Below are positions 43,498-55,096 of a stretch of 64,000 nt of DNA, piece after piece. Numbering within the stretch: the stretch's first letter is position 1; the number at the start of each line of letters is the position of its first letter. The position numbers were made by a program, and so were the translations under genes. The DNA lies in NCBI GenBank assembly GCA_037127255.1, contig JBANSL010000004.1, positions 76,689,127 through 76,753,126 on the forward strand. Direction: 5' to 3'. Under the pieces are notes generated by a model that ran no database searches, was not told where the DNA came from, and was given only the letters and a program-made list of their open reading frames with translations. This stretch comes from Persicaria tinctoria (Eukaryota; Streptophyta; Magnoliopsida; Caryophyllales; Polygonaceae).

Positions 43498-44836
43498 ATG
43501 TACGCTTCTCAGCAGCCTCCGTCGCAACCCATGCACACCAACCTCTCCGCCGCTTTCTCCACCATGGGACTTCAGCAGCCGGACGACAACTGGTACATGG
43601 ATATCGAGGCCTCCTCTCACATGACGAACGCACCAGGTAACCTACAAACTATTTTTAATTCTAGCACTTTACCGTCTGTTTATGTCGGAAATGGCGAATC
43701 TCTTAAAATTGTCGGTTCGGGTCACACAACCCTTCCCAATGCCCCACCCCTTCGCCTCAACAAAGTCCTGCTTGCCCCTAACCTTGTTAAAAACCTCATT
43801 TCTGTTCGTCAATTTACCGTCGATAATCACGTGGCGGTCCAATTTGACCCGTTTGGTTTTCTTGTGAAGGATCTTCGTACGGGGACCCCAATCATGAGCT
43901 GCAATAGTTCTGGCGACCTCTACCCCATCACCAAAGCTCTCCAACCGTCTCCCACCGCCCCCACCGCCTTCGTCGCCCATCGCTCTGACTTGTGGCACGC
44001 TCGTCTTGGTCATCCTGGCGACCACGTGCTTCAATGTCTCCGCACTAGTCATTTAATTTCTTGTAATAAAGCCTCTAGCATTTGCATTTCCTGTGAAATT
44101 GCCAAGAGCAAGCGTCTCCCTTTTAGCATTTCTCATTCTAGTACATTTTCACCTTTTGATCTTCTACATTGTGATTTGTGGACATCTCCTATTTCAAGTG
44201 CAAGTGGTTTTCGATACTATTTGGTTGTCCTTGATGATTTCACCAATTTTGTTTGGGTTTTTCCCCTACGTCACAAATCGGAAACACAAAGTCACATTGT
44301 CAATTTTCACACATTTGTCCGCACTCGATCAATTCACTTTGCCCATCAAGGCTATTCAGTGCGACATGGAAGGAGAGTTTGACAACAATTTTGTTCGCTC
44401 CTTTTGTCAACAAAATGGGATATCACTCCGCTTCTCATGCCCCCAAACCTCTCCACAAAATGGCAAAGCGGAACGCATTCTCCGCACTCTCAATGACAAA
44501 ACTAGAACCCTCCTACATCACGCCTCTCTTCCTCTCCCCTTTTGGGTTGAGGCGCTTCACATGGCCACCTATCTCCACAATATCCTTCCATCCAAATCCA
44601 TTGACAACTCCATCCCAACCTTGGCACTCTACAAGCGCTACCCTTCCTGCGATCACATTAGAGTGTTTGGATGTCTCTGTTTCCCCAACATGAGTGCCAC
44701 CGCCCCTCACAAGCTATCCCTACGTTCCATTAAATGTGTCTTCTTGGGCATCTCCCCACACCATCGAGGCTACCGTTGTCTTCGCTTGGATACCAATCAG
44801 GTTGTCACTTCGCGCCATGTGATTTTCGACGAATAG
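43498..44836 (+). pseudogene. Copia A protease remnant and integrase
   Basis: The protease active-site region reads MDIEASSHMT where family members have DSGAxxHMT, so the catalytic Asp-Ser-Gly is lost. The pre-integrase part has LWHARLGHPGDHVL and a CxxC. Integrase motifs are LHCDLWTS (first Asp), AIQCDMEGEF (second Asp) and SPQNGKAERILR (Glu). A frameshift near 44330 separates the first Asp from the rest. The second frame ends TAG at 44836. Inactive. Confidence 0.85.
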
Positions 44837-45040
44837 ACCTTCCCTTTCGCCACACCACCCACCCCTGTTGTTCCCAGCCCATCCACACCACCCAACTCCG
44901 ACGAATTCCCACCCCTCCTACGCCACCGATTTCAACAAGCATCATCCGGAACACCCCCCGCAGCAAACCAACCCCCCGCCCAAATTCATTGGCGGCGGGC
45001 GCAGCACGCCTTGCGGCGGGTTCACCCCCCTGGCGGTGCC

Positions 45041-46127
45041 TAGGGGTGTGCATAACCGGGTACCCGACACGAACCGGGTAATCGTGTCGGGTACCCGAAA
45101 CCGTTAAGGCCAAATCCTCCGAACCGTACCCGACACGAACCGTCTTTTTTTTTTCTTTTTTCTTTTTTTTTTTTTAATTTGGTTGTCCGTTGTTATACTG
45201 CTGCCTGAGCAGCTCGATCGAGTCGGTATCGGAATCCCTAAAATTGAAATCCCAGATGTACCGACCACCGCCGGAGCCTAGATCCGGGAGGTTTCCGTCA
45301 GAATCGGTGAGAATCAAGGCGACCTGGACGACCGCCGCCGGAGCCTAGATCTCCGTCAGAATTGGTGAGACTCAAGCCGACCTGGACGACCGCCGCCGGA
45401 GCCTAGATCCGGGAGGTTTCCGCCAGAATCAGTGAGAATCAAGCCGATTTCAAAGCGTCCCGGTGGCGATGTTCATGTTCGATTTCAACTGGAGCAATCA
45501 ACTCGGTATCCATCGAAACAAAGGGAAAGAGAAGGATGCAACCGAGAGGGATGGAAAGGGGAAGGCGAGGGTGGTTCCACGAGAGTGGAGAGGCCGAGAG
45601 CTCGAGCCGGTCGTCGGGAGTGAGAGACGGAGATCTGAGCGAAGAGGTTGAAGGAGAAGCAATTGTGTCTGTGAGTCTGTGAGAACGAGAGAGCGAGAGA
45701 GAGAAGTCGGCTACTCGGTTGAATGGCTTATACTTCTAGGGTTTCAATTAGGCTTTTAAAAGAAAAGTAATTTGGTATGGAAATTATGAAAAAAAGAATG
45801 AGACACATGAGGGAGTGAGGGGATTCGAACTTGAATCTGCCCATTCCTCCCGCATCCCTTGTACCAGTTGAGCTAATAGAACATTTTGTAATTTATGGGA
45901 TCTTAGTTATACAAGTACTAATACCACCAGATCTAAAATTTAAAAAAAATAAAAATTTAACGGTTCGTGTCGGGTACCCGACAAGGCGATTTGCCCGACC
46001 CGAACACGAACCGTTTAAAGCCGTGTTTTCTCGGTTCGTGTCATTATCGTGTCGTGTTTTTTCGGTTTCGGGTTTTTTCGTGTCGTGTTTTCGTGTTTTC
46101 GGTTTCGGGTTTTTCTGCACACCCCTA
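45041..46127. mobile_element. Non-autonomous hAT element inside copia A (1087 bp)
   Basis: GCGGTGCC flanks both sides (45033-45040, 46128-46135), an 8-bp duplication. Perfect 12-bp inverted ends TAGGGGTGTGCA / TGCACACCCCTA. Subterminal GGGTACCCGACACGAACC blocks face each other at both ends. The interior has three partial copies of a GCCGGAGCCTAGATC unit (45270-45420) and a tRNA-like segment. No transposase. Confidence 0.93.
45795..45882 (-). ncRNA. tRNA-like segment, possible SINE head
   Basis: Minus strand: TTAGCTCAACTGGTACAAGG gives a good A box and AGTTCGAATCCCC a good B box, about 45 bases apart, then T-rich DNA. It is a relic of a tRNA or a tRNA-derived SINE inside the hAT element; the fold is incomplete, so I do not call a functional tRNA. 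Confidence 0.5.
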
Positions 46128-46139
46128 GCGGTGCCCGCC

Positions 46140-47646
46140 GCACAGCCCGCAGCACCCCTTGCGGAGGGTTCACCCCCCCTAGCAGCGCCCGCCGCACCCA
46201 ACGCCCATCTCCTCCCCCTGCAGGCAGCCCCACTTAACCCCCCGCCTCCGCTTGCACCCCCCGCCCATTCCATGAAGACCCGGTCTCAGTCCGATATCTT
46301 CAAACCTAACCCCAAATACAACCTTCTCACTCCGTCCCCCGACATATCCCCTCTTCCCAAATCACCCCACAAGGCCTTACAGGACCCGAACTGGCACGCC
46401 GCCATGATGGATGAGTTTAGTGCTCTTATTAAAAATGGCATGTGGGACCTCGTTCCAAGGCCTCGGGACACTAGTATCATTAACTGCATGTGGTTGTTCA
46501 AGCATAAGTACATATCAGACGGGACTCTAGAGCGACACAAGGCTCGCCTAGTGGTCAACGGCAAGTCGCAGGAGGTTGGGGTTGACTATGATGAGACTTT
46601 CATCCCGGTCGTCAAACCGGCTACCATCCGCACAGTTCTGAGTATCGCCCTTACTAAGGATTGGCCTATCCATCAGCTTGACGTCAAGAATGCTTTCCCT
46701 CATGGCAACCTTCAGGAGACTGTGTATATGCATCAGCCGCCGGGCTTCTATGATCGCACCCGCCCATCTCACGGCTGCCTTCTCCGGAAGTCTCTCTATG
46801 GGTTGAAACAGACGCCTCGCGCCTGGTATCAACGATTCGCCACATACCTCACTGGCATTGGATTTCAGGGCAGTCAGTTTGATTACTCCCTCTTTGTGTT
46901 CCACTTAGGGTCTGACACCGCCTATCTTCTCCTGTACATTGATGACATAGTGCTCACCACTTCCTCTACATCACTCCTGTCTAGGCTGATGACCCTGCTG
47001 CGATCAGAGTTTGCTATGATTGATCTCGGTTCCCTACGCTACTTCCTTGGCGTCTCAGTGTCACGCACTCCTACTGCCCTGTTCCTTCATCAGCAGAAGT
47101 ACGCTCTTGAGATCGTCGACAAAGCCGGCATGACGTCTTGTAAGCCCGCCACCACCCCTGTCGACTGCAATTCCAAGCTCGACGCTGCCTCCAGTCCTAA
47201 GGTTGAGGATCCTACAGCCTACCGCAGTATGGCCGGTGCTCTCTAGTATCTGACATTCACCAGACCGGACATTGCCTTCGCCGTCCAGCAGATCTGCTTA
47301 TACATGCATGATCCCCGCGAGCACCATCTTCAAGCGCTCAAGAGGATAATCCAGTACATCAAGGGCACCTCTGACATGGGCTTACATCTCGCTCGCAGCA
47401 GGTTTGACTCCCTCACCGCCTATTCTGACGCCGACTGGGCGGGTTGTCCGGAAACTCGCCGCTCCACATCTGGTTTCGCGGTGTACCTGGGCGACAATCT
47501 GGTCTCGTGGTCCTCCAAGCGTCAGGCCACCATCTCCTGCTCGAGTGCCGAGGCTGAGTATCGTGGTGTTGCCAACGCCGTGGCTGACACCCGCTGGCTC
47601 CGCCACCTTCTTTGCGAGCTCCGGGTTCCCCTTCGATCGGCTACAC
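46140..47646 (+). pseudogene. Copia A reverse transcriptase and RNase H (truncated)
   Basis: After a Pro-rich linker: MKTRSQSD, WHAAMMDEFSALIKNGMWDL, KHKYISDGTLERHKARLVVN, HQLDVKNAFPHGNLQETVYM, KSLYGLKQTPRAWYQRF and LLYIDDIVLTT with an intact YIDD. A TAG at 47244-47246 interrupts the frame, which then continues with RPDIAFAVQQ, SDADWAGCPETRRSTSGFAV and SSAEAEYRGVANAV (RNase H Asp and Glu). It breaks off at 47646 within RNase H, where copia B begins. Confidence 0.88.
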
Positions 47647-47647
47647 T

Positions 47648-48754
47648 GGGGAGGCACGACCCATGTGATCGGCCCTAAGTAATTCTAAGATTTTAAGGGG
47701 AAAGGAAATCATGAGGAAAGACCCATGCAATGATATCAACATTGAGAAAGTCGGTCTTGAGCTTGTTTGGATGTTTTTCCATAAAAGTGAGCAATAGGGA
47801 TATGTTCGGTATTCGATCTAATATGGTTATGATCGAGTTTTGTTCCCTTATAGTAAGTTAAATCACCGTCTCATGATTTGTAAAGGAAGATATTAAGCTC
47901 TAAAGTCTTGGTGTAAAATTTGAGAGCTAGCCGAGCTTCGGAACTCCAAAAATGACCTAGCTCTAATTTTGAGGTTGATTATGGTTTTTGCTTCATTGAA
48001 GCTTTAGCTTAGTCATTTTAGCTGCATGGTAGCTACACCCAGCTTCGTATAAATGTCATGCACATTTTATATTTTATGAGTGACCTAGCTCCACCATGCT
48101 AGCTCCGTCATGCTAGCTTGTCCTTAATTGGGCTGGTTCTTATTGGGCTTTTATTGGGCTTTTATTGGGCCGGCGGTTGGGGGTAGTTATTGGGGGGTAA
48201 CCGCCCAACCACCATAACTACCCATAACCACCAATAACTACCCATAACCACCCAAAAACTTCCACCCCATTTTTCCTATAAAAGGCATTTGCCATCTACT
48301 TGGAAAGGCATGAGTTTTTTCGATATCTCTCTCAATCGGAAGAACAAACACTTAAAACACAAACAAGGTATGTATATATGCAATAATTAAATGGGATGCC
48401 ACCCTTTTATTGTATAGGAAACGTTTTATCCCACAACGTTATTGTAGTGCAACCCTTTGGCATATAGGGGCAATAAACGTTGAAGGAAAACTCGATTTAT
48501 TTGAGTGACTCGTTTGCCATTATCCAAGCCATTCTATATATCTTTTCTAAAGGGCTTAAACACTTAGTTTTGTCGCCTAAAAGAATTCGGTGGAGATTGC
48601 CTTTTTGGCCTACTCCCTCGGGATTACCTTTCGAGGTCTACCCATGAGATTACCTTTTTTCGGTCTACTCAAATTGTCTTGATTATCCGAAAGGATCTAC
48701 AAGAACCGAATTTACCTGCAACCTATTAAAACAAAATTACCTTTAAACCTAACA
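47648..48754 (+). repeat. 5' LTR of copia B, first 97 bases missing
   Basis: Matches 53720-54822 closely. The part corresponding to 53623-53719 is absent; the junction with copia A is at GGGAGGCACG. It contains a TATAAAAGGC promoter box near 48279. Confidence 0.88.
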
Positions 48755-48806
48755 ATCTTCAACGTTTATTTATTGTTTGGTTTTGTTGTTTTGGAACAAG
48801 ATTGGA

Positions 48807-50129
48807 ATGGCAAGAACGAAGGAGTTACCGATGGCGGAGATAGCATCCAAATTCGCGAAACTCGAGAAGTTTGAAGGGCAAGACTTTCGTCGATGGCAAA
48901 AGAAGATGCACTTCATGCTTACTTCATTTAAGGTGGCGTACGTGCTCTCAACGCCATGTCCCGAATAGCCACCTCCGATTTCGGAAAAAGTCGACGGAGA
49001 GACCGAGGCTCAAATCGCCGAAAGGGAGGCTATAATGCTTCAACATAGGCGTGTTGGGAAGTAGGAGAACGACGACTACATTTGTCGTGGGCACATCCTC
49101 AATGGCATGGCCGACTCTCTGTTCGATGTGTATCAAAATCATGAGACATCTCGGATTTTGTGGGAAGCACTCAAAGCCAAGTACTTGGCGGAAGATGCCT
49201 CTTCAAAGAAGTTTCTCGTGTCTAACTTCAACAACTACAAGATGGTTGAAAATAGACCGGTAATGGAGCAATACCACGAATTGCTCCGAGTATTGGGTCA
49301 ACTAACCCAACATGGGATCACCTTGGATGAGAACTTCGCCGTTTCATCCATAATCGATAAGTTACCTCACTCATGGAAGGAGGCGAAACATCTCTTGAAG
49401 CATTCGAAGGAGGACATGAACCTTGTCCAATTGGGTTCCCATCTACGTATAGAGGAGGAATTCAAGGCGAATGACAAGGGAAAGAAAGGCGAAGACAAAT
49501 CAGCCCACTCAATAAACACAATGGAGGCGGGCAACGACAAACGCACCGTGGGCGCTAAGGGCTCCAAGCGTCCCAAATCATGAAACAGCAATAAGCAAGG
49601 ATCTAACAAGAAGGCTAAGGCCAAGGGAACTTGTTGGAAGTGTGGAAAGGCAGGCCACATGAAGAGGGACTGCAGGTCCAAGGGGTCAAAGGACAAAGGT
49701 GTCATGACACCGACGTCGGGCTCGGGTACAAGCCCCGGGCAAGGTAAGGGCACTTCGGTGTCTTTAGTTACAAATGAGTTATTATTCTTTGTATCTAACA
49801 TTGATCAATGTCTTGTTATGAAGGATGAAAAACTCCTTTGGTGGCTCGACTCGGGTGCCACCACCCACGTGTGCATGGAAAGGAAATGGTTCAAGCACAT
49901 GAAGGATGTAGAGGACGGTTTAGTGCTTTACATGGGAAACGAGTCAGCAACCCCAGTCCTAGGTAAAGAGGACGTACATCTTAACTTTACTAGTGGGAAG
50001 GAACTTGTATTACATAATGTATTGTATGCACCCGCCATCCGCAAAAATGTTGTAAGTGGTGGTGTGCTTAACAAGTTAGGTTATCGATTGGTTTTCGAAG
50101 CCGATCGATTAGTAATAAGTAGAGCATGA
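48807..50129 (+). pseudogene. Copia B gag and protease
   Basis: MARTKELPMAEIASKFAKLE, then FRRWQKKMHFML, starts a Tnt1/Tork-like gag; VENRPVMEQYHELLRVLGQL and later blocks follow. A zinc knuckle reads CWKCGKAGHMKRDC near 49634-49675 and the protease active site LLWWLDSGATTHVCMERK near 49840. The frame is continuous but has TAG at 48966, TAG at 49062, TGA at 49581 and TGA at 50127. There is no frameshift. All motifs are otherwise intact. Confidence 0.9.
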
Positions 50130-51377
50130 GTATTTGTAGGCTTCGACCATTATAAAAACAATATGTTCCTACTCAATGTTATCAATAATAATAAAGTATT
50201 ATTTGATTACATGGTCGTGTCTAATGATTCTTTATATGATCTTTGGCATGCAAGGTTGGGACATGTACATATGAAGCGTATGTTAGATATGGCTAAGGAA
50301 AATATAATTCCCGCCTTTGAACCAACAAATGAAAAGTGTAAAACTTGCTTGTTAACAAAAATAACAAGGCTTCCTTTTAAGGCAATTAAAAGAGAGGAAG
50401 GGGTCCTAGGCTTAGTCCATTCGGACCTAGGGGACCTACATGCAACGCCATCATTGGGTAAAAAACGTTACTACATAACGTTCATCGATGATGTAACAAG
50501 GTTTTGCTATGTCTATTTAGTTCACTCGAAGAGTGAGACACTAGATAGGTTTAAAGCATACAAGACCGAAGTTGAATTGAAAATGGGAAATAAAATTAAA
50601 AGGCTACGAACCGATCGTGGTGGTGAATACATGGATGTGGAGTATTTCGAGTCTTATGGCATAATTCATGAGACGACGGCTCCATATACCCCACAACAAA
50701 ATGGGGTGACGGAGCGAAAGAATCGTGTTCTTAAGGACATGGTTAATGCCATGTTGTCATACTCCAAGTTAAAGAACTCATTTTGGGGTGAGGCGATGCT
50801 AACATCCAACTATATCTTAAATAGGGTGCCGAGCAAGAGAAATCATCAATCACCATACGAGCTGTGGTTTAAAAGAAAACCAAATCTCCATTATCTTCGT
50901 ATATGGGGTTGTCGTGCGGTTGTTAGACTAACGGACCCTAAGCGTAAAACCTTAGGAGATAGAGGTATTGAGTGCATATTCATTGGATATGCACATAACT
51001 CTAAGGCCTATAGGTTCTTCGTCATAGAACCAAAACACGCTATCTCGGTTAACACCGTGATAGAATCACGTGATACCATATTCGATGAGACTAGGTTCAC
51101 ATCGAGCCCTAGGCCTAGGGAGATAGACCAAGAGGATTTCGACCCATCATCGGATCCAATGAAAGCCGAGGAGCCGACGCCTGCACTTGGACCTAGGGTC
51201 ACTAGGTCAATGACGCGCAATAGCTGGCTGCAAGCACCAAGCATCGATGTCGCTGACCCAAAGCCACTGCTCGACAAAGACTCCCCAGCTACAGGGCCAA
51301 GGGCGCTAAAGCGCATGGCCATGGGCGTACCTGGGGAAGACACTAGCGACGGTAGCGATGGTGAAAACATGCACTAG
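50130..51377 (+). pseudogene. Copia B integrase
   Basis: Same frame as gag. LWHARLGHVHMKRM and CKTCLLTKITRLPFK form the zinc-binding part. The catalytic core has VHSDLGDL (Asp), LRTDRGGEYMDVEY (Asp) and TPQQNGVTERKNRVL (Glu). The C-terminal part includes GCRAVVRLTDPKRKTLGDRG and FIGYAHNSKAYRF. It inserts the cDNA into chromosomes. Intact across 404 codons, ending at TAG 51375, which is in frame with the reverse transcriptase part. Confidence 0.9.
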
Positions 51378-53099
51378 ACGCATGCGAGCGACGATGAGGC
51401 CAAAGCTCCTACTTCGACGTCCCACACACCCAAGCGACAACGAGTGCACTCCGCACTCTTAGTAGGACATACGTATCCTGAACCAATATTTCAAGTCTTC
51501 TTGATGGAGGGTTCTAGGAATAAAGAAGGTCAAATCATCTCATATCTACATATGGATGAGGATCCTAAGACCTTCACCGAGGCAATGAGTTCTCAAGATG
51601 TCGCATTTTGGAAAGAAGCAATCCAAGATGAGATGGACTCTATTGTTGGCAACAACACTTGGGAGTTGTCAGACCTTCCAACCGGGTGCAAACCTCTAGG
51701 TTGTAAATGGATCTTCAAAAGGAAGATGAAGGCCGATGGGTCCATTGATAAATTTAAAGCCCGATTGGTAATCCAAGGTTTTAAACAAAGAGAAGGAGTC
51801 GATTATTTCAACACCTATGCTCCCGTGGCTAGAATCACCACTATAAGACTTTTAATTGCCTTAGCAAGCATTCACGGTCTTTTCATCCATCAAATAGACG
51901 TAAAAACGGCCTTCCTCAATGGAGATTTGGATGAAGAGGTTTACATGAAGCAACCCGAAGGCTTCATAGTAAAAGGTCAAGAACACAAAGTGTGTCGATT
52001 GATCAAGTCCCTCTATGGACTTAAACAAGCGCCAAAACAGTGGCATCAAAAGTTTGATGAAGTGATTTTGGGTGATGGCTTCAAAATCAATCAAGCTGAT
52101 AAGTGTGTATATAGTAAGTTTAATAATTCCGGTCAAGGAGTTATAATATGTCTATATGTAAATGACATGCTTATATTTGGCACAAACCAAATAGAAGTGG
52201 ACAAAACTAAGGAGTTCTTGTCTACTAAGTTCTCCATGAAGGATCTAGGAGAAGCTGATGTGATCTTGGGAATTAAGATCAAGCGGGAAGGAAAGGGTTT
52301 AACCCTAACACAATCCCATTACATTGAAAAGGTGGTAAAACGTTTCCAATGTGATAAATCCACCCCGGTTAGTACACCTATGGATCCAAGTGAGAAACTT
52401 CTCCCTAACTTAGGAGAACCAATCTCACAACTTGAGTATTCTCAAGTAATAGGATGTTTAATGTATGCCATGACAAGTACTCGCCCCGATATAGCATTTG
52501 CCGTGGGTAAGTTAAGTCGATATACAAGTCGACCAAGCTCAAGTCATTGGAAGACCCTTATAAGAGTACTTAGGTACTTGAAAGGGACAATGACCTATGG
52601 AATTGCATATGTGGGTTCTCCCTCCACTTTGGAAGGATACACCGATGCAAGCTGGATCACCAATATGGAAGATCACTCTTCAACGAGTGGTTGGGTATTC
52701 CTATTAGGTGGTGGTGCGATTTTTTGGGCATCTAAGAAGCAATCATGCATAGCAACCTCGACGATGGAGTCGGAGTTTGTTGCACTTGCCGCGGCCGGCA
52801 AGGAAGCGGAATGGCTTAGGAATCTCATACATGAGATACCTTTGTGGCCAAAACCAATATCCCCTATTGCTATCTTTTGTGATATCCAAAGTACTTTGAC
52901 AAAGGCCTATAGCCAAGTATATAACGGGAAGTCACGACATCTAGGTGTGAGGCATAGTTCCATCCGAGAACTAATCACACATGGAGTCATATCGGTTGTC
53001 TTTGTGCGAACACACAACAATCTTGCCGATCACTTAACCAAGAGTTTGGCAAAAGAGTTTATGTACAAAGCATCTCGAGGGATGGGGTTAAAATCCTAA
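51378..53099 (+). CDS. Copia B reverse transcriptase and RNase H
   Basis: 551 open codons. Reverse transcriptase blocks: WKEAIQDEMDSIVGNNTWEL, KWIFKRKMKADGSIDKFKAR, HQIDVKTAFLNGDLDEEVYM, KSLYGLKQAPKQWHQKF. The catalytic motif reads YVND (52155-52166), where the family has YVDD, a single GAT to AAT change that should abolish polymerase activity. RNase H follows: GYTDASWITNMEDHSSTSGW, STMESEFVALAAAGKEAEW, FCDIQSTLTKAYSQVYNGKS and KSRHLGVRHSSIREL. It ends at TAA 53097-53099. Part of the gag-pol polyprotein, cut off from it by the TAG at 51375. Confidence 0.9.
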   Translation, partial: THASDDEAKAPTSTSHTPKRQRVHSALLVGHTYPEPIFQVFLMEGSRNKEGQIISYLHMDEDPKTFTEAMSSQDVAFWKEAIQDEMDSIVGNNTWELSDLPTGCKPLGCKWIFKRKMKADGSIDKFKARLVIQGFKQREGVDYFNTYAPVARITTIRLLIALASIHGLFIHQIDVKTAFLNGDLDEEVYMKQPEGFIVKGQEHKVCRLIKSLYGLKQAPKQWHQKFDEVILGDGFKINQADKCVYSKFNNSGQGVIICLYVNDMLIFGTNQIEVDKTKEFLSTKFSMKDLGEADVILGIKIKREGKGLTLTQSHYIEKVVKRFQCDKSTPVSTPMDPSEKLLPNLGEPISQLEYSQVIGCLMYAMTSTRPDIAFAVGKLSRYTSRPSSSHWKTLIRVLRYLKGTMTYGIAYVGSPSTLEGYTDASWITNMEDHSSTSGWVFLLGGGAIFWASKKQSCIATSTMESEFVALAAAGKEAEWLRNLIHEIPLWPKPISPIAIFCDIQSTLTKAYSQVYNGKSRHLGVRHSSIRELITHGVISVVFVRTHNNLADHLTKSLAKEFMYKASRGMGLKS

Positions 53100-53622
53100 A
53101 TGAACCTATGACTTGGATGCCCAATTCCCCCTTACCGAAAGGTGTAGGATAGAATTCAATATGGTAGGCCAAGGACGTAGAGTTTTGGAGAAATCAACAA
53201 CTCATCAAGGTAATCTGCTCTAGTCTACATGAAAAGAAAAGTTGAAACATAGTTTCTTAATGAATTTTGGAAAATACACTTTGTAGGTGCAAATTAGAAA
53301 TTCAACTAAGCATATGTGGAAGTGCAAGGCTTCTTTCAAGAGAGTTCAAGGATGACTCGTCTCAAAGCATATGTGAAGGATAAGGGACGTAAAGCCTCAA
53401 AACGTCAAAGTTTAGTGTATATACATTATGTAACTCATGTTGTAATTTTATTACGTGTGCTTAGACAAGTTGATGTGGTTCAAGTCTTAGAACACCACGA
53501 TTCTTTAGTACATGATTGTAATTTTTACAAGATATAAATTCAAATCCAATGGATATTTATGTCTATACAAAGAGTTTGTAAATTGTTCAAGGATTTATGA
53601 CATTGCTCAAATGGGGGAGAAA
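53100..53622 (+). other. 3' untranslated region and polypurine tract of copia B
   Basis: Non-coding; the 73-codon ORF at 53316 has no features. The polypurine tract is at 53610-53620, directly before the right LTR, and would prime second-strand synthesis. Confidence 0.7.
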
Positions 53623-54822
53623 TGTTGGTGATTTGTGAAAAGTCATCAATCCATTTGTCTGAAATCATAAATGTTAAGTGTGAGAATTACTAAGAGCATC
53701 ACTCGGGCTTAGGGTATGCGGGAGGCACGACCCATGTGATCGGCCCTAAGTAATTCTAAGATTTTAAGGGGAAAGGAAATCATGAGGAAAGACCCATGCA
53801 ATGATATCAACATTGAGAAAGTCGGTCTTGAGCTTGTTTGGATGTTTTCCATAAAAGTGAGCAATAGGGATGTGTTCGGTATTCGATCTAATATGGTTAT
53901 GATCGAGTTTTGTTCACTTATAGTAAGTTAAATCACCGTCTCATGATTTGTAAAGGAAGATATTAAGCTCTAAAGTCTTGGTACAAAATTTGAGAGCTAG
54001 CCGAGCTTCGGAACTCCAAAAATGACCTAGCTCTAATTTTGAGCTTGATTAGGGTTTTAGCTTCATTGAAGCTTTAGCTTAGTCATTTTAGCTGCATGGT
54101 AGCTACACCCAGCTTCGTATAAATGTCATGCACATTTTATATTTTATGAGTGACCTAGCTCTACCATGCTAGCTCCGTCATGCTAGCTTGTCCTTAATTG
54201 AGCTGGTTCTTATTGGGCTTTTATTGGGCCTTTATTGGGCCGGCGGTTGGGGGTAGTTATTGGGGGTAACCGCACAACCACCATAACTACCCATAACCAC
54301 CAATAACTACCCATAACCACCCAAAAACTTCCACCCCATTTTGCCTATAAAAGGCCTTTGCCATCCACTTGCAAAGGCATGAGTTTTTCCGATATCTCTC
54401 TCAATCGGAAGAACAAACATTTAAAACACAAACAAGGTATTTATATATGCAATAATGAAATGGGATGCCACCCTTTTATTGTATAGGAAACGTTTTATCC
54501 CACAACGTTATTGTAGTGCAACCCTTTGGCATATAGGGGCAATAAACGTTGAAGGAAAACTCGATTTATTTGAGTGACTCGTTTTCCATTATCCAAGCCA
54601 TTCTATATATCTTTTCTAAAGAGCTTAAACACTTAGTTTTGTCGCCTAAAAGAATTCGGTGGAGATTGCCTTTTTGGCCTACTCCCTCGGGATTACCTTT
54701 CGAGGTCTACCCATGAGATTACCTTTTTCGGTCTACTCAAATTGTCTTGATTATCCGAAAGGATCTACAAGAACCGAATTTACATGCAACCTATTAAAAA
54801 AACATTACCTTTAAACCTAACA
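53623..54822 (+). repeat. 3' LTR of copia B (1200 bp)
   Basis: TGTTGGTG...ACCTAACA. It has a short tandem stretch ACCCATAACCACC/ACCCATAACTACC near 54280-54320 and a TATAAAAGGC box near 54346. About 1-2% different from the left copy over the shared part by eye. Confidence 0.9.
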
Positions 54823-55096
54823 GACCGGACATTGCCTTCGCCGTCTAGCAGATCAGCTTATACATGCATGATCCCCGCGAGCACCATCTTTAGGCGCTCA
54901 AGAGGATAATCCGGTACATCAATGGCACCTCTGACATGGGCTTACATCTCGCTCGCAGCAGGTTTGACTCCCTCACCGCCTATTTTGACGTTGATTGGGC
55001 GGGTTGTCCTGAAACTCACCGCTCCACATCTGGTTTCGCGGTGTACCTGGGCGACAATCTGGTCTCGTGGTCCTCCAAGCGTCAGGCCACCATTGA
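54823..55096 (+). pseudogene. Second, diverged copy of the copia A RNase H segment
   Basis: Corresponds to 47261-47535 with about 13 differences in 274 bases (about 5%). It begins GACCGGACATTGCC immediately after copia B and runs through LYMHDPREHHL, DMGLHLARSRFDSL and GCPETHRSTSGFAVYLG to the point where the copia A 3' LTR starts. It contains TAG in place of a CAG codon. The rest of RNase H and the 3' region are missing. Confidence 0.88.

Larger units (their letters stand above)
47646..54822 (+). mobile_element. Ty1/copia retrotransposon B
   Basis: Left LTR 47648-48754 (1107 bp, 5'-shortened), right LTR 53623-54822 (1200 bp, TGTTGGTG...CCTAACA). A polypurine tract (AAATGGGGGAGA, 53610-53620) precedes the right LTR. 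Gag, protease, integrase, reverse transcriptase and RNase H occupy 48807-53099 in one frame with five nonsense codons. Flanks differ: CTACAC on the left and GACCG on the right, so no target-site duplication remains. Confidence 0.9.

Noticed and set aside
42652..43620. 322-codon minus-strand ORF
   Set aside because: Shadow of the copia A gag frame on the other strand.
45795..45882. Functional tRNA gene on the minus strand
   Set aside because: Good A and B boxes but no consistent acceptor stem; sits inside a hAT element.
50163..53099. Separate host genes for integrase-like and polymerase-like proteins
   Set aside because: Same frame and order as copia gag-pol, between matching LTRs.
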